From assembly GCA_947245585.1 (NCBI GenBank), contig CAMXPV010000032.1, forward strand, positions 1 through 46,020: a DNA stretch of 46,020 nt. The letters are read 5' to 3'. This document shows positions 31,742 to 41,048 of the stretch, in pieces. The DNA comes from an uncultured Lachnospiraceae bacterium. GTDB lineage: Bacteria; Bacillota; Clostridia; Lachnospirales; Lachnospiraceae. How positions within the stretch are numbered: position 1 is the first letter of the stretch; every line of letters starts with the position of its first letter. Position numbers and translations under genes: made by a program. Under the pieces are notes generated by a model, which was not told the DNA's origin, did not search any database, and saw only the letters and a program-made list of their open reading frames with translations.

Positions 31742-33228
31742 GCAATGCCAAATCCTTCCTTCTCATTTTTCTTCTTAATCAGCATGCAGCTTGTGGGTAC
31801 CAGTAAAAATGCTGCCGCAGCAAAGGGTTCTGCGCCGGTTGACGCGCCCGCCGTGTGAATCTTATCCTTCATCAGGTTCGGTGTAAAGAATCCGATCATA
31901 CTGTAATTATCCAGATTGATATTCGGATTCTGCTTTATGAACTCGGACATGGGAATCTTCAGTTCCAGTTCGTTGTTCAGATTGTTTTCATTGATCTTAT
32001 AATAAGCAACCGCGCCGTCTGTCAGCACATAGGACCAGGAGCTGTCACGGTGTCTGACCTCAACCGCATATACGCCCGGCTCTCCACTATTAAAGGAAAG
32101 CTGATTCCCGTTCGGCCACTGTACCTGATAGGCCGCCATCTGCTCATTGTCAATCCAGAACTGGAAATCATTTCCGTTGGCAATCTGCCCATCCTTAAAC
32201 TCCCTCGCATAAACGATACGCAGATATACGTTCTCGCCGTCGCTGTAGAGCTTCATTTCATGCCGCACATCCGTGCTGTTCGTCTCTGTATAGTGCTCCC
32301 CGTCCACCCATGCGTCCGGTTTATCCCAGTTAAATTCGTAAGAAGGCGGGACGTCGTCCCATCCGGTGAAACTGCCGTCCACCGCCGGAGCGGATGAGCT
32401 GCTGCCAAGCGCTGATTCCAATTTATGTTCAACGGCCTCGACAACCTCCTCCAACACCGTCTTATCTTCTTCCGTCGCTGCTTCCCCGTCCTGCACAGCT
32501 CCCGCCGCGCCCTGGCTGATTACCATCACCAGATTGCCGTTCTCGTCCACGTAGCTGTCCATAATCGTGCCTGCGGGAACCTCATCGGATATCATATACT
32601 GCTTCACCGCGTTGGTTTCGCCGTCATAGTTTTCCGCAATGGTATTATAATCCACGCCTACCAACTCGGAGGGCTTCACCTCTTCGCCGTTCTTGTTTAC
32701 GAATGTCTGCTCAGGCTGTGCACCCTCCGTTGAATCCGCCGCTGCCTCGCCGTTCTCTCCCGCCGCGCCGTCCGGATTCTGGGCATCCTGCTCCGTATTT
32801 CCTTCCTGGCCATCTCCTGACCCTTCCGTCGTCTCACCGGAACCGTTCGTGTCCGTTACGGGAGCCTGTGTCTCTGTGCCCTCCGTCTTACCGGTCTCCG
32901 CGTCTGCGGGGGTGGTATTCTCTGCCGGAGTGGTCGTCTCTGTGGGAGCCGTATTCTCCGTCGGAGTGGTCGTCTCCGCGGGAGCCGTATTCTCTGCCGG
33001 AGCGGTTGTCTCCGTGGGAGCCGTATTCTCCTCCTGATTCGCTTCACTGTCGTTTCTTTCTTCCCCGGCATCCTGGGAAGGTGCGGCCTCGTCAGAAGAA
33101 TGATCGTCCGATGTCTCCCCAACCTCTGTCAAATCTTCCTCCTGTGCCGATACGAGCTGAAAGTTCGCACTGACCAACGCCACAGATAACAACATGGTGA
33201 GCGCCAACTTCTTTGTCTGCCTCCTCAT
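31738..33228 (-). CDS. Secreted Thr/Pro/Glu-rich protein with C-terminal sorting-like tail
   Basis: This 496-residue protein has a signal peptide (about 1-29), an acidic Thr/Pro/Ala/Glu-rich stretch with ENTAPTETT-type repeats (about 60-170), a small beta domain, and a C-terminal beta-rich domain (about 290-455) like a carbohydrate-binding module (DGSFTGWDDVPP start). The tail is THTAG-like ...TAGASTGAEPF, then a hydrophobic segment, then IKKKNEKE. This layout resembles the Firmicu-CTERM type and has no LPxTG, so XrtG is the likely processing enzyme. The Pro/Thr region is a likely glycan attachment zone. GGAGG lies 9 nt before the ATG. Confidence 0.78.
   Translation of the reverse strand: MRRQTKKLALTMLLSVALVSANFQLVSAQEEDLTEVGETSDDHSSDEAAPSQDAGEERNDSEANQEENTAPTETTAPAENTAPAETTTPTENTAPTETTTPAENTTPADAETGKTEGTETQAPVTDTNGSGETTEGSGDGQEGNTEQDAQNPDGAAGENGEAAADSTEGAQPEQTFVNKNGEEVKPSELVGVDYNTIAENYDGETNAVKQYMISDEVPAGTIMDSYVDENGNLVMVISQGAAGAVQDGEAATEEDKTVLEEVVEAVEHKLESALGSSSSAPAVDGSFTGWDDVPPSYEFNWDKPDAWVDGEHYTETNSTDVRHEMKLYSDGENVYLRIVYAREFKDGQIANGNDFQFWIDNEQMAAYQVQWPNGNQLSFNSGEPGVYAVEVRHRDSSWSYVLTDGAVAYYKINENNLNNELELKIPMSEFIKQNPNINLDNYSMIGFFTPNLMKDKIHTAGASTGAEPFAAAAFLLVPTSCMLIKKKNEKEGFGIA
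32895..33045 (-). repeat. Imperfect 24-nt-unit tandem repeats encoding a Thr/Pro/Glu stretch
   Basis: The coding sequence repeats units for ENTAPTETT / ENTAPAETT about six times, with high identity between units. Such a stretch can vary in length by slippage, which would change the length of the surface-exposed linker. Confidence 0.7.
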
Positions 33229-33243
33229 ACCTTCGTCCTCCTT

Positions 33244-35649
33244 TTACATAACTCGTTTTTCACTATAGGTTTCATTATCTTCCAACAGAACATAGATGGC
33301 AATCCACATAATTCCCAGTATCACGATGCCAAGGATACTGAGAAACATGCCTTCCCCATGTCCCGCTTGAACAATCCGCAGTGTCGTATCTCCCTGATTC
33401 ACAACGAAAAGATTTTCCTGCATGGCAATAATTCTGTCCGACTCTAGCGCATCCACACCGGCAATATTACAATTCACATGGTCATCCTGTGCACGTACAA
33501 TAATCCGGGACACATCCCTCTCAACCTGTAAAGGAGCGATAACAGGCTGCGGCAAATCTTCCGACGATAACGCCATCGCCTCATCGAGAAAGCGTTTCAA
33601 ATCCTGATTGTGCGTCGTCAGATAATAATACACCAGATTGAATCCCATGAACGTGACATTCGGATCATGATTCTGTCCCCAGTATACCAGATGGCTCTTG
33701 TCCTCGTAGGCCGTTTCTTTAATCACGTCCTCGCATCCCGAAACATAAACCGTATCCCAGACAGAGTATCTGCCTGCCTGAAAATCCAGTTTAAACTGGT
33801 TGCCATTATCATTTTCCAAAACCGGGAAATCCTCAAAAAACTGTACAAACTGCGCATAAGCGCCCATAAACTCATTTTTCCCGGTTACAGCGTTTATCGG
33901 AATATGCTGCATATCTATGTATACTTCCGTCCCTTTCACAGACAACTCTTTCAGCATGTTCTCCGCTTTTTCCTTATCGCGGTATGTGAAACCGGACAGA
34001 TATAGTTTATGATACTTAGACAATTCCTCTATCGTGTAATCATCTATGCAATCACTGGCCCCGCTCCCGAAAGAAGGATAAATGTAACTGATATAATATG
34101 CGCTCTCTCCGATCGCCAGATTCTCATAGTTTGTAATCACGCCGTAGGCGCTCTCCACCGCCGTTTCCTTGAACACAATCACATTTTCGTTTTCCGCCAC
34201 GACCTCATACCCGTTTCGTCCGGCGGCGGCAGTCAGGTTCTCGTAAGCGCCCTGCTCCAAAAGTGATTTCAAAATAACTGCCGTATCATTGCCATACAAC
34301 AGCAATCTGTCAAACATATAATCATAAAAACCGTCAAAAAACGCTTCGTTCAGCGACGTCTGATTCCGCATCGTCAACGCGTTCTCATAGTCCCAGCCAA
34401 ACATGGAATCCACACCCTGGCGGGAAAAATACCACTGGGGAAAGGCTCCGAGCGTCGCCATGTCCATAAGCGCGATCCTGTTATCTGTCCATGACACCGC
34501 ATCCGCCAATAAATAGTCGTCAATCAGCGCCTCACTGTCCTGCAGTGCGTATTCGCCCTCCTGCAGGGACAAAATCAGCGGAATGCCGTCTCCCACCATC
34601 ACACACAGGGCAATCAACAAAAAGAGCATTCTCAGCCGATCCCAGAGCAGCAGTGTAAATAAAAGAACTGCTGTAATAGAAATCAAATACCAGTAACTTC
34701 TTTGCAGCGTCGGCGAGGAGATCAATTTCCTGACCGGTTCCATCACTGAAAAGGATAGCACGCAAAAGATAATTGTCAGAAAAAATCCCGCAAACCGCTT
34801 CCTGTCCGTCGTGATCAGCCCAAGTATCGCAATCGCCAAAATCGGAATCCCCAACGAAAGCTCAACATCCCACTGCGAAGAATGGGGCCTTGTCAGCAGT
34901 CCGCCGGATAAAGCGGGATACAGAAAATATCCCATAACCACATACAACAGTAAAATATCACCGATGGCCGCCGTTTCAAATTTCCATTCCTTTACAGCCA
35001 TCCCGTAGAAAATAAGGTATACCGCCAACACCCCGCCGAAAGCAATAGCGAGAATATAATGCGATAAAACCAAAAGACACATCATAACTGAAAACGGCAA
35101 AATCGCCAGTCTGTTCTTCCATAAAATAAAGCTATATAAAAAATAAAGAATGCCCGGAATCAACGCAAGCCCCATAACAACATCCAGACTGCCTTCCAGA
35201 ACAACCGCCGTAAATGTCGATGGCAGCAAAAGAAACGCCGTTCCGGCAAAAAAGGCCGCCACTATTTTTCTCTGTTTCACGCCAAACAGAAAAAAGCCCA
35301 TCATGGAAACAAACGCCATGATCCCGTAAAAAATACAGATACTAATATGGAAATCCGCACCAAAGATCCCGGAAATCATGACAATGATCACATAAACGGT
35401 CGGCGGGGAATACCGAAAAATCTCATAACCGTTATACCAGTTTTCCGCATATAGCGGAAATAAGGCGCCTTCCCGCATGGCGGCCGCAACCTGATCCAAT
35501 TTATATAACTGGGCATATACGGCATCCCCGTGCAGATATAATCCGGAAACATAGAGAAAAAACCCCACGCACGCGGCAATTACAATAGATAATATGACCG
35601 ATGTTATGTAGTTGCTTGCCCTATGAGCTACGCGGACAGTTGTTTTCAT
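33244..35649 (-). CDS. Large PTPS-related multi-TM membrane protein
   Basis: This 801-residue protein has about 11-12 transmembrane segments in the first 370 residues (GDAVYAQLYKLDQV after TM1 resembles the acidic loop of GT-C enzymes), a large extracytoplasmic domain (about 375-765), and a final TM segment. It resembles membrane proteins described as 6-pyruvoyl-tetrahydropterin synthase-related, or YfhO-like, found near XrtG. A lipid-linked glycosyl transfer step is plausible. It starts with GAAGG upstream and ends 15 nt before the secreted-protein start. No function is established. Confidence 0.75.
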   Translation of the reverse strand: MKTTVRVAHRASNYITSVILSIVIAACVGFFLYVSGLYLHGDAVYAQLYKLDQVAAAMREGALFPLYAENWYNGYEIFRYSPPTVYVIIVMISGIFGADFHISICIFYGIMAFVSMMGFFLFGVKQRKIVAAFFAGTAFLLLPSTFTAVVLEGSLDVVMGLALIPGILYFLYSFILWKNRLAILPFSVMMCLLVLSHYILAIAFGGVLAVYLIFYGMAVKEWKFETAAIGDILLLYVVMGYFLYPALSGGLLTRPHSSQWDVELSLGIPILAIAILGLITTDRKRFAGFFLTIIFCVLSFSVMEPVRKLISSPTLQRSYWYLISITAVLLFTLLLWDRLRMLFLLIALCVMVGDGIPLILSLQEGEYALQDSEALIDDYLLADAVSWTDNRIALMDMATLGAFPQWYFSRQGVDSMFGWDYENALTMRNQTSLNEAFFDGFYDYMFDRLLLYGNDTAVILKSLLEQGAYENLTAAAGRNGYEVVAENENVIVFKETAVESAYGVITNYENLAIGESAYYISYIYPSFGSGASDCIDDYTIEELSKYHKLYLSGFTYRDKEKAENMLKELSVKGTEVYIDMQHIPINAVTGKNEFMGAYAQFVQFFEDFPVLENDNGNQFKLDFQAGRYSVWDTVYVSGCEDVIKETAYEDKSHLVYWGQNHDPNVTFMGFNLVYYYLTTHNQDLKRFLDEAMALSSEDLPQPVIAPLQVERDVSRIIVRAQDDHVNCNIAGVDALESDRIIAMQENLFVVNQGDTTLRIVQAGHGEGMFLSILGIVILGIMWIAIYVLLEDNETYSEKRVM

Positions 35650-35796
35650 TTGCCTTCAACGCTTTCCGAATCTCTTAACCGATAGTTCCGTGTATGTTTT
35701 TCACCCCTACACCTCACCTATTTTTATTATAATACCACAATTTCCGCAATCAGGCAATGCTTTCAGTTAATTATCCCCCCTGAATTTTCAGACAAT
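35650..35796 (-). promoter_or_regulatory. Gap with a probable promoter for the XrtG operon
   Basis: A minus-strand TATAAT (near 35725-35735) lies about 85 nt before the 33244-35649 gene, with only a weak -35 match. A CCCTGAATT/AATTCAGGG hairpin (35778-35802) covers the stop codon of the lipoprotein gene and lacks a T-tract. The operon may therefore start here and also receive readthrough. Confidence 0.45.
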
Positions 35797-38073
35797 TCAG
35801 GGTAGTTTGGTAAACTGTTCCTGCAACATATAATAACTTTTCCTCAAGCGTTCAAAATAAGGATAATAGTCCCACTCTTCCCATTCATATGGACTCATTT
35901 GAATCACTTTTTCTTTGTCTTCCGCAAGCCCAATCCTGATATTTTCCACAAAAGTTCCTGAAATCCCATTATTTTTCCAAAAGTCATCCTCGATCTCTTT
36001 TCTCGACGGATCTCTAAAATTGAGCAAAAGCCATGGAATGCGGATTTCCAAAATATCGCCCTCATAGCAGAAATCAGCAAGGGAATTATACTCCTCCGAA
36101 TCAAAATCACTGGTTCCATACACAAGTCTGCCCGCCGGAAAACGCTGCAGCGGAATGATCTCTATGCGGTCCTGCAACACCAGTTCCCGTTCCACCAGAT
36201 AATAGATCGGCTGAAATATCGTATTGTCCGGCTGTTTCATTTCCGCAGTCGTCTGAATTTCTCTGTCATATTTATCATATTCATACTGGTATAAATCGTA
36301 ATAGCTCTGCACCAACATCTGTGTATCTTCTTGCCCGTCTACAACAAGCATGAAATCTGCCGCCGCGCCGAGTTTCTTATCCTCATACACAGCGCTTCCC
36401 GAATTAGGTGTGACATCAAAAGGAACGTAAAACCGCTCGGAATCATAATCCGCCCCTTCTTTCCGGATCATCAGGTAAAGATAGGTGCAGTCGTGCTTGA
36501 CCGACAAAGCCGCATCCGCCGTCTCCACCAAAACATCTTCCGCAGTCCAGTCCGAATCATCACCGTCTATGACAACAGTTTCCTTTCCTTCCCCCGCCAC
36601 AAAATCTAAGAGGCCAAAATGCTGTTCACAGGTCATCATGTCACACCAGTACGCCCTGCGGTCGGGATTTGTGTAGGCTTCCGTATTCCACGTTCTCTTA
36701 AACCACTCGTCCTGCCATGTAAAAACAATGCCCCCGGCATAGCCGGTGTCGTAAATATCCTCCATCATGGACACAAGCATTTCACCCTGTTGGGTCTCCG
36801 ACTTATTGCCCTGATCAAATCCCGTATAAATATTGGCATGGGTCATTCCCCTCGATACAGGAATGCCAAATTCCGCCACAAGCACCGGTATATGATGCTC
36901 TTTCATCAAGTCCTCCAGATAGGCTTTGTAGGTATTGACCTTTCCCTCCTCATCCTTGTAATTGCTGTATTCCAACTCCGTATACAGAAAGTTTGGATAG
37001 TACGGATAGATATGATAAGACGCAAACAGGCCGCAGGGAAAAGCCTCAGACACGTCCAGATTCTCCACATTCAAATCTACGCTGTACTCTTCCGCCATCG
37101 TTTCACTGGGGTGCTCCAGGATGTCCGCCGTAGGCCAGTTTGAATAGCTGAGAGGCCTCTGCATCCCATACTTCTCTGTCTCATAGTCCAGAATATAATC
37201 TCCCGTCTGGGCCCAGAACACCTCAAAGGGTTCCAACTGGTCGGCGCTGATATATTTCCCCTCATAGGAATGAATATCCGGATTGCACTCATTGGTCGTC
37301 GATACAAATGTGGCATCCGATTCAATCCCCAAAATCCAGCCAATCACATAAGAAGAGACATCATACCGGTATGTTCCGCAGGCCTTTCCCGCCTGTTTTG
37401 CAATCGTGCAGTTACCGTGCAGAAGGTCTACAATGTCCCGCATATCCTGCTGTAAAATCGCATACAGCTGCCCATCAAAGGCATTCGCCGTTTCCACCAA
37501 TCTCGTCTCGTCATACCATGTGCCATGGAAAAGGTAAAGCGGTTCTTTCGCTTTCTGGTTAAACTCATAAAAGGCTTCATAAAATTCAGGAGGCTGTACC
37601 GTATAGACCCTGATACAGTTTGCGTTCATCTCACTGATCTGTCTGAACCACCTGGCATACTCCTCTTTCGTAATCGCTGTCTCTCCCGGAAAATAGCCAG
37701 GTTTGCCAAGCCCCAGATTGACCCCTTTCAGGTAAATATCTTCAAACTCCGTTCCATTATATACGCTGAGATATTTCCCTTCCGCTTTGAAATAGTAACT
37801 GACACCGTCAGAAACGCAGGGCTCTATTCTGTTTTCCGGCTGTATCTGCATTTCCCCTGTTTCCTCTTCGGGGGTTCCTGACTCTTGCGCATCCACTTCT
37901 TCCTGCACCGCTTCCGCCCCATCCGTTCCCTGAGACTCTATATGGACGCTTCTGTCTCCCTCCTCAGCCGGCAATTCCTCTATTTTTTTCCCGTAATCGC
38001 TCTGACATGCCGATAAAAAAAGCAGAAGCATAGACAAAGAAACCGCCGTTATCCTCCTATTTACCCCTTTCAT
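35797..38073 (-). CDS. Clan-A-like glycoside hydrolase lipoprotein of the XrtG locus
   Basis: This 758-residue lipoprotein has lipobox LSAC at Cys23, an acidic linker to about 85, then a TIM-barrel (about 95-470) with the look of clan GH-A: candidate acid/base Glu251 in LGIESD, nucleophile Glu401 in LVAEFGIP, 150 residues apart. The C-terminal part (about 495-758) is a beta-rich domain beginning VIDGDDSDWTAEDV. It is outside the cell, fixed to the membrane, and could trim or transfer the polymer made by the locus. The exact GH family is not recognised. It lies 148 nt upstream of the membrane protein gene. Confidence 0.78.
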   Translation of the reverse strand: MKGVNRRITAVSLSMLLLFLSACQSDYGKKIEELPAEEGDRSVHIESQGTDGAEAVQEEVDAQESGTPEEETGEMQIQPENRIEPCVSDGVSYYFKAEGKYLSVYNGTEFEDIYLKGVNLGLGKPGYFPGETAITKEEYARWFRQISEMNANCIRVYTVQPPEFYEAFYEFNQKAKEPLYLFHGTWYDETRLVETANAFDGQLYAILQQDMRDIVDLLHGNCTIAKQAGKACGTYRYDVSSYVIGWILGIESDATFVSTTNECNPDIHSYEGKYISADQLEPFEVFWAQTGDYILDYETEKYGMQRPLSYSNWPTADILEHPSETMAEEYSVDLNVENLDVSEAFPCGLFASYHIYPYYPNFLYTELEYSNYKDEEGKVNTYKAYLEDLMKEHHIPVLVAEFGIPVSRGMTHANIYTGFDQGNKSETQQGEMLVSMMEDIYDTGYAGGIVFTWQDEWFKRTWNTEAYTNPDRRAYWCDMMTCEQHFGLLDFVAGEGKETVVIDGDDSDWTAEDVLVETADAALSVKHDCTYLYLMIRKEGADYDSERFYVPFDVTPNSGSAVYEDKKLGAAADFMLVVDGQEDTQMLVQSYYDLYQYEYDKYDREIQTTAEMKQPDNTIFQPIYYLVERELVLQDRIEIIPLQRFPAGRLVYGTSDFDSEEYNSLADFCYEGDILEIRIPWLLLNFRDPSRKEIEDDFWKNNGISGTFVENIRIGLAEDKEKVIQMSPYEWEEWDYYPYFERLRKSYYMLQEQFTKLP

Positions 38074-38112
38074 ATAAAAATGTTCCCCTTCCAGGTTTCC
38101 CTCAATTATATA

Positions 38113-39384
38113 TCACAGCCCTAACTTTTCATACACATTGAAACCGTCAAGTGTCGCAAAATAGTCTTTCGGTGTCTCGGCCCGCCTGATCAACTGTACG
38201 CTTCCGTCTTCTTTCAGCAGAAGCTCAGCCGATTTTAACTTGCCATTGTAATTGTATCCCATGGCATATCCGTGGGCTCCTGTATCGTGAATCACCAGAT
38301 AATCCCCTCTGTCTATCTCTGGCAGTTCTCTGTCAATGGCAAACTTGTCATTATTTTCGCAAAGAGAACCCGTTACGTCATATACATGATCACAGGGCGC
38401 ATTTTCCTTTCCCAGTACCGTAATATGATGATAAGCGCCATACATCGCGGGCCGCATCAGATTGACCGCACAGGCATCCACACCAATATACTCTTTGTGG
38501 GTATGCTTCTCATGAATCGCCTTCGTCACAAGAGCGCCGTAAGGCCCCGTCATGAAACGGCCCATCTCCGTATAAATAGCAGTCTCTCCCATACCTGCCG
38601 GCACAAGCACCTCGTCAAACACCCGGTGTACCCCTTCGCCGATGGCACGGATATCATTGGCCTGTTGGTCCGGTTGATAGGCAATTCCCACACCGCCGGA
38701 AAGATTGATGAACTCGATCTGCACGCCTACCCTTTCCTTGACCTGAACCGCCACTTCAAAAAGCTGTTTCGCCAACTGCGGATAGTATTCGTTCGTCACC
38801 GTATTGCTCGCGAGAAAAGCGTGTAAGCCAAAATGCTTCACCCCTTTTTCCTTTAACATACGATAGCCTTCAAAAAGCTGTTCCGGTGTAAAGCCATACT
38901 TGGAATCTCCCGGATTGTCCATGATACCGTTGCTTAACTGAAATACGCCGCCCGGATTATACCGACAGCTCATGGTCTCAGGCAGTTTTCCCAAAATCTT
39001 TTCTACAAACTCTATATGCGTAATGTCATCCAGATTGATGATGCCGCCCACCTGCGCGCAATACGCATACTCCTGCGCCGGCGTGTCGTTGGAGGAAAAC
39101 ATGATATCTTTGCCGTTAATGCCAAGGGCGTTGCTCAACATCAACTCCGTCAGCGATGAGCAGTCGCAGCCTGCACCGTACTCGTGCATGATCTGAATGA
39201 GAAAAGGATTCGGACATGCCTTCACCGCAAAATACTCCTTAAACCCTTTATTCCATGAAAAAGCCTCCTGCACAGCCTTCGCATTTTCCCTGATTCCCTT
39301 TTCATCATAAATATAAAAAGGCGTCGGGTAAGTCTTTACAATCTCCTCTATCTGTTCCTTTGTTACAAACGGTGTTTTTTTCAT
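38113..39384 (-). CDS. lysA: Diaminopimelate decarboxylase
   Basis: LysA, PLP-dependent, makes L-lysine from meso-diaminopimelate. The 423-residue protein has the PLP lysine Lys55 in YFAVKACPNP, the CDCSS motif, the SGGVG phosphate loop, and the second-domain CAVNLMRP and GAHGYAMGY motifs. The start is the ATG of MKKTPF, about 12 nt after GGAG; the frame is open far upstream but without a start signal. Some members of this fold use carboxynorspermidine instead, but no polyamine gene is near. It precedes the XrtG locus by 39 nt and may supply some readthrough. Confidence 0.87.
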   Translation of the reverse strand: MKKTPFVTKEQIEEIVKTYPTPFYIYDEKGIRENAKAVQEAFSWNKGFKEYFAVKACPNPFLIQIMHEYGAGCDCSSLTELMLSNALGINGKDIMFSSNDTPAQEYAYCAQVGGIINLDDITHIEFVEKILGKLPETMSCRYNPGGVFQLSNGIMDNPGDSKYGFTPEQLFEGYRMLKEKGVKHFGLHAFLASNTVTNEYYPQLAKQLFEVAVQVKERVGVQIEFINLSGGVGIAYQPDQQANDIRAIGEGVHRVFDEVLVPAGMGETAIYTEMGRFMTGPYGALVTKAIHEKHTHKEYIGVDACAVNLMRPAMYGAYHHITVLGKENAPCDHVYDVTGSLCENNDKFAIDRELPEIDRGDYLVIHDTGAHGYAMGYNYNGKLKSAELLLKEDGSVQLIRRAETPKDYFATLDGFNVYEKLGL

Positions 39385-39481
39385 CTTTAGACCATGCTCC
39401 TTTCGTAAGCGCATTTTTATCTTACACTTTGCTTTCTCTTTTGTAAATATGCAAATCGTTTCTTCTGGCACATAAAACATG

Positions 39482-39515
39482 AATGGCACCGGAAAGAACT
39501 GCCTCCAATGCCATT
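39482..39515 (-). terminator. Probable terminator between ung and lysA
   Basis: AATGGCA and TGCCATT with inner G-U and G-C pairs form an 11-bp stem around a 12-nt loop on the minus strand, followed by CATGTTTT. It lies about 40 nt past ung. Confidence 0.5.
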
Positions 39516-39555
39516 TCATTTATATAAATATTTTTTGATTCCACTCATTCTTTAT

Positions 39556-40236
39556 TCAATTAAGATTCTCTATCTGCCAGTCAATCGGTTCTATTCCATT
39601 GGCTTTCAGAAACTCGTTGCATTGGCTAAAGTGCCTGCATCCGAAAAATCCCCGGTATGCCGAAAGTGGACTCGGATGCGGTGCCTTTAAAATCATATGC
39701 TTTGGATTGGTGAGCATGGGGATTTTACTCTGCGCGGGACGCCCCCACAAGAGATACACAATCGGCCGGTCCTGCTCATTTACAGCCCGGATAACCGCAT
39801 CTGTAAACTCCTCCCATCCTTTTCCCTGATGGGAATTTGCCTGATGGGCCCGCACAGTCAATACGGTATTCAACAAAAGTACGCCCTGATCTGCCCATTT
39901 TTTCAAATATCCGTTATCGGGAATATAACAGCCCAAATCCTCGTGCAATTCTTGATAAATATTTTGCAGAGACGGCGGAATCTCCCTCTGGTCGGGCAGC
40001 ACGGAAAAGCTCATACCGTGGGCCTGGTGTTCATTGTGATAAGGGTCTTGTCCCAAAAGCAGTACCTTCACTTTTTCTAAAGGCGTAAAATGAAACGCAT
40101 TGAAAATATCATTGGCGGGCGGATAAATCACCCGCTTGCTATACTCGTCTTTTACAAACAGATACAGATTTTTATAATAAGGCTTATGAAATTCACCGTC
40201 CAGAGCCTGCGCCCAACCGCCTTCCAACATTGCCAT
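39556..40236 (-). CDS. ung: Uracil-DNA glycosylase
   Basis: Ung removes uracil from DNA, the first step of base excision repair. The 226-residue protein has the water-activating motif GQDPYH (62-67, Asp64), the LLLNTVLTV strand, and the DNA-intercalation motif HPSPLSA. The start at MAMLEGG has GGAGG about 10 nt upstream; the open frame further up overlaps hisF. It is the last gene after acidic-repeat protein, hisH and hisF, and is probably co-transcribed. Confidence 0.95.
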   Translation of the reverse strand: MAMLEGGWAQALDGEFHKPYYKNLYLFVKDEYSKRVIYPPANDIFNAFHFTPLEKVKVLLLGQDPYHNEHQAHGMSFSVLPDQREIPPSLQNIYQELHEDLGCYIPDNGYLKKWADQGVLLLNTVLTVRAHQANSHQGKGWEEFTDAVIRAVNEQDRPIVYLLWGRPAQSKIPMLTNPKHMILKAPHPSPLSAYRGFFGCRHFSQCNEFLKANGIEPIDWQIENLN

Positions 40237-40271
40237 ATCCGTTTCTCCTCCTGCGCTTCCCCGACTCAAAG

Positions 40272-41033
40272 TTACAACCGCACGGAAATCCCCTTATCCC
40301 TCAAGTATTTCTTTAAATCCCGTATCTCCAACTCTTTAAAATGGAACAAAGACGCCGCCAGGGCCGCCTCCGCTTTCCCCTCCGTGAAGGCCTCATAAAA
40401 GTGCTCCATGGTTCCCGCGCCTCCCGAGGCAATCACCGGGATCGACACGTTTTCCGCCACAGCTCTTGTCAATTCCAGATCATAACCGGCTTTTGTGCCA
40501 TCACCGTCCATACTGGTCAGAAGGATTTCTCCTGCCCCAAGCTTTTCCGCTTTCATGGCCCACTCCACCGCATCGATTCCCATATCTACGCGGCCGCCGT
40601 TTTTGTAGATAGTAAACCCGTCTCCGTCCGCACGCCTTTTGGCATCAATCGCCACCACCACGCACTGGCTGCCAAACTTATCCGCCGCTTCACTGATCAG
40701 GTTTGGGTTCATGATCGCCGCCGAATTGACAGAAACTTTGTCCGCCCCTTCCCGCAAAATTGCCTTAAAGTCCTCCACCGTGCGGATACCGCCGCCCACC
40801 GTAAAAGGAATAAACACCCTCTCCGCCACCCTGCGCACCATTTCCACCGCAGTGTTTCTCGCATCGGACGATGCCGTGATATCCAAAAAAACCAACTCGT
40901 CTGCCCCCGACTTATCGTAGGCGGCGCCTACCTCCGCCGGATCGCCCGCATCCGTAAAATTAATGAAATTGACACCCTTTACCACCCTGCCGTTTTTTAC
41001 GTCAAGACAGGGAATAATCCGCTTTGTGTGCAT
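40272..41033 (-). CDS. hisF: Imidazole glycerol phosphate synthase cyclase subunit
   Basis: HisF joins ammonia to PRFAR, forming IGP and AICAR in histidine synthesis. The 253-residue TIM barrel has both catalytic aspartates, Asp11 ([10 protein letters not shown]) and Asp130 (AIDAKR), and the phosphate loops GGGIR and ASGGAG. GGAG lies 8 nt before the ATG. It works as a complex with HisH, encoded 15 nt upstream. The other his genes are not in the window. Confidence 0.97.
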   Translation of the reverse strand: MHTKRIIPCLDVKNGRVVKGVNFINFTDAGDPAEVGAAYDKSGADELVFLDITASSDARNTAVEMVRRVAERVFIPFTVGGGIRTVEDFKAILREGADKVSVNSAAIMNPNLISEAADKFGSQCVVVAIDAKRRADGDGFTIYKNGGRVDMGIDAVEWAMKAEKLGAGEILLTSMDGDGTKAGYDLELTRAVAENVSIPVIASGGAGTMEHFYEAFTEGKAEAALAASLFHFKELEIRDLKKYLRDKGISVRL

Positions 41034-41048
41034 ATGCAGCGCTCCATC

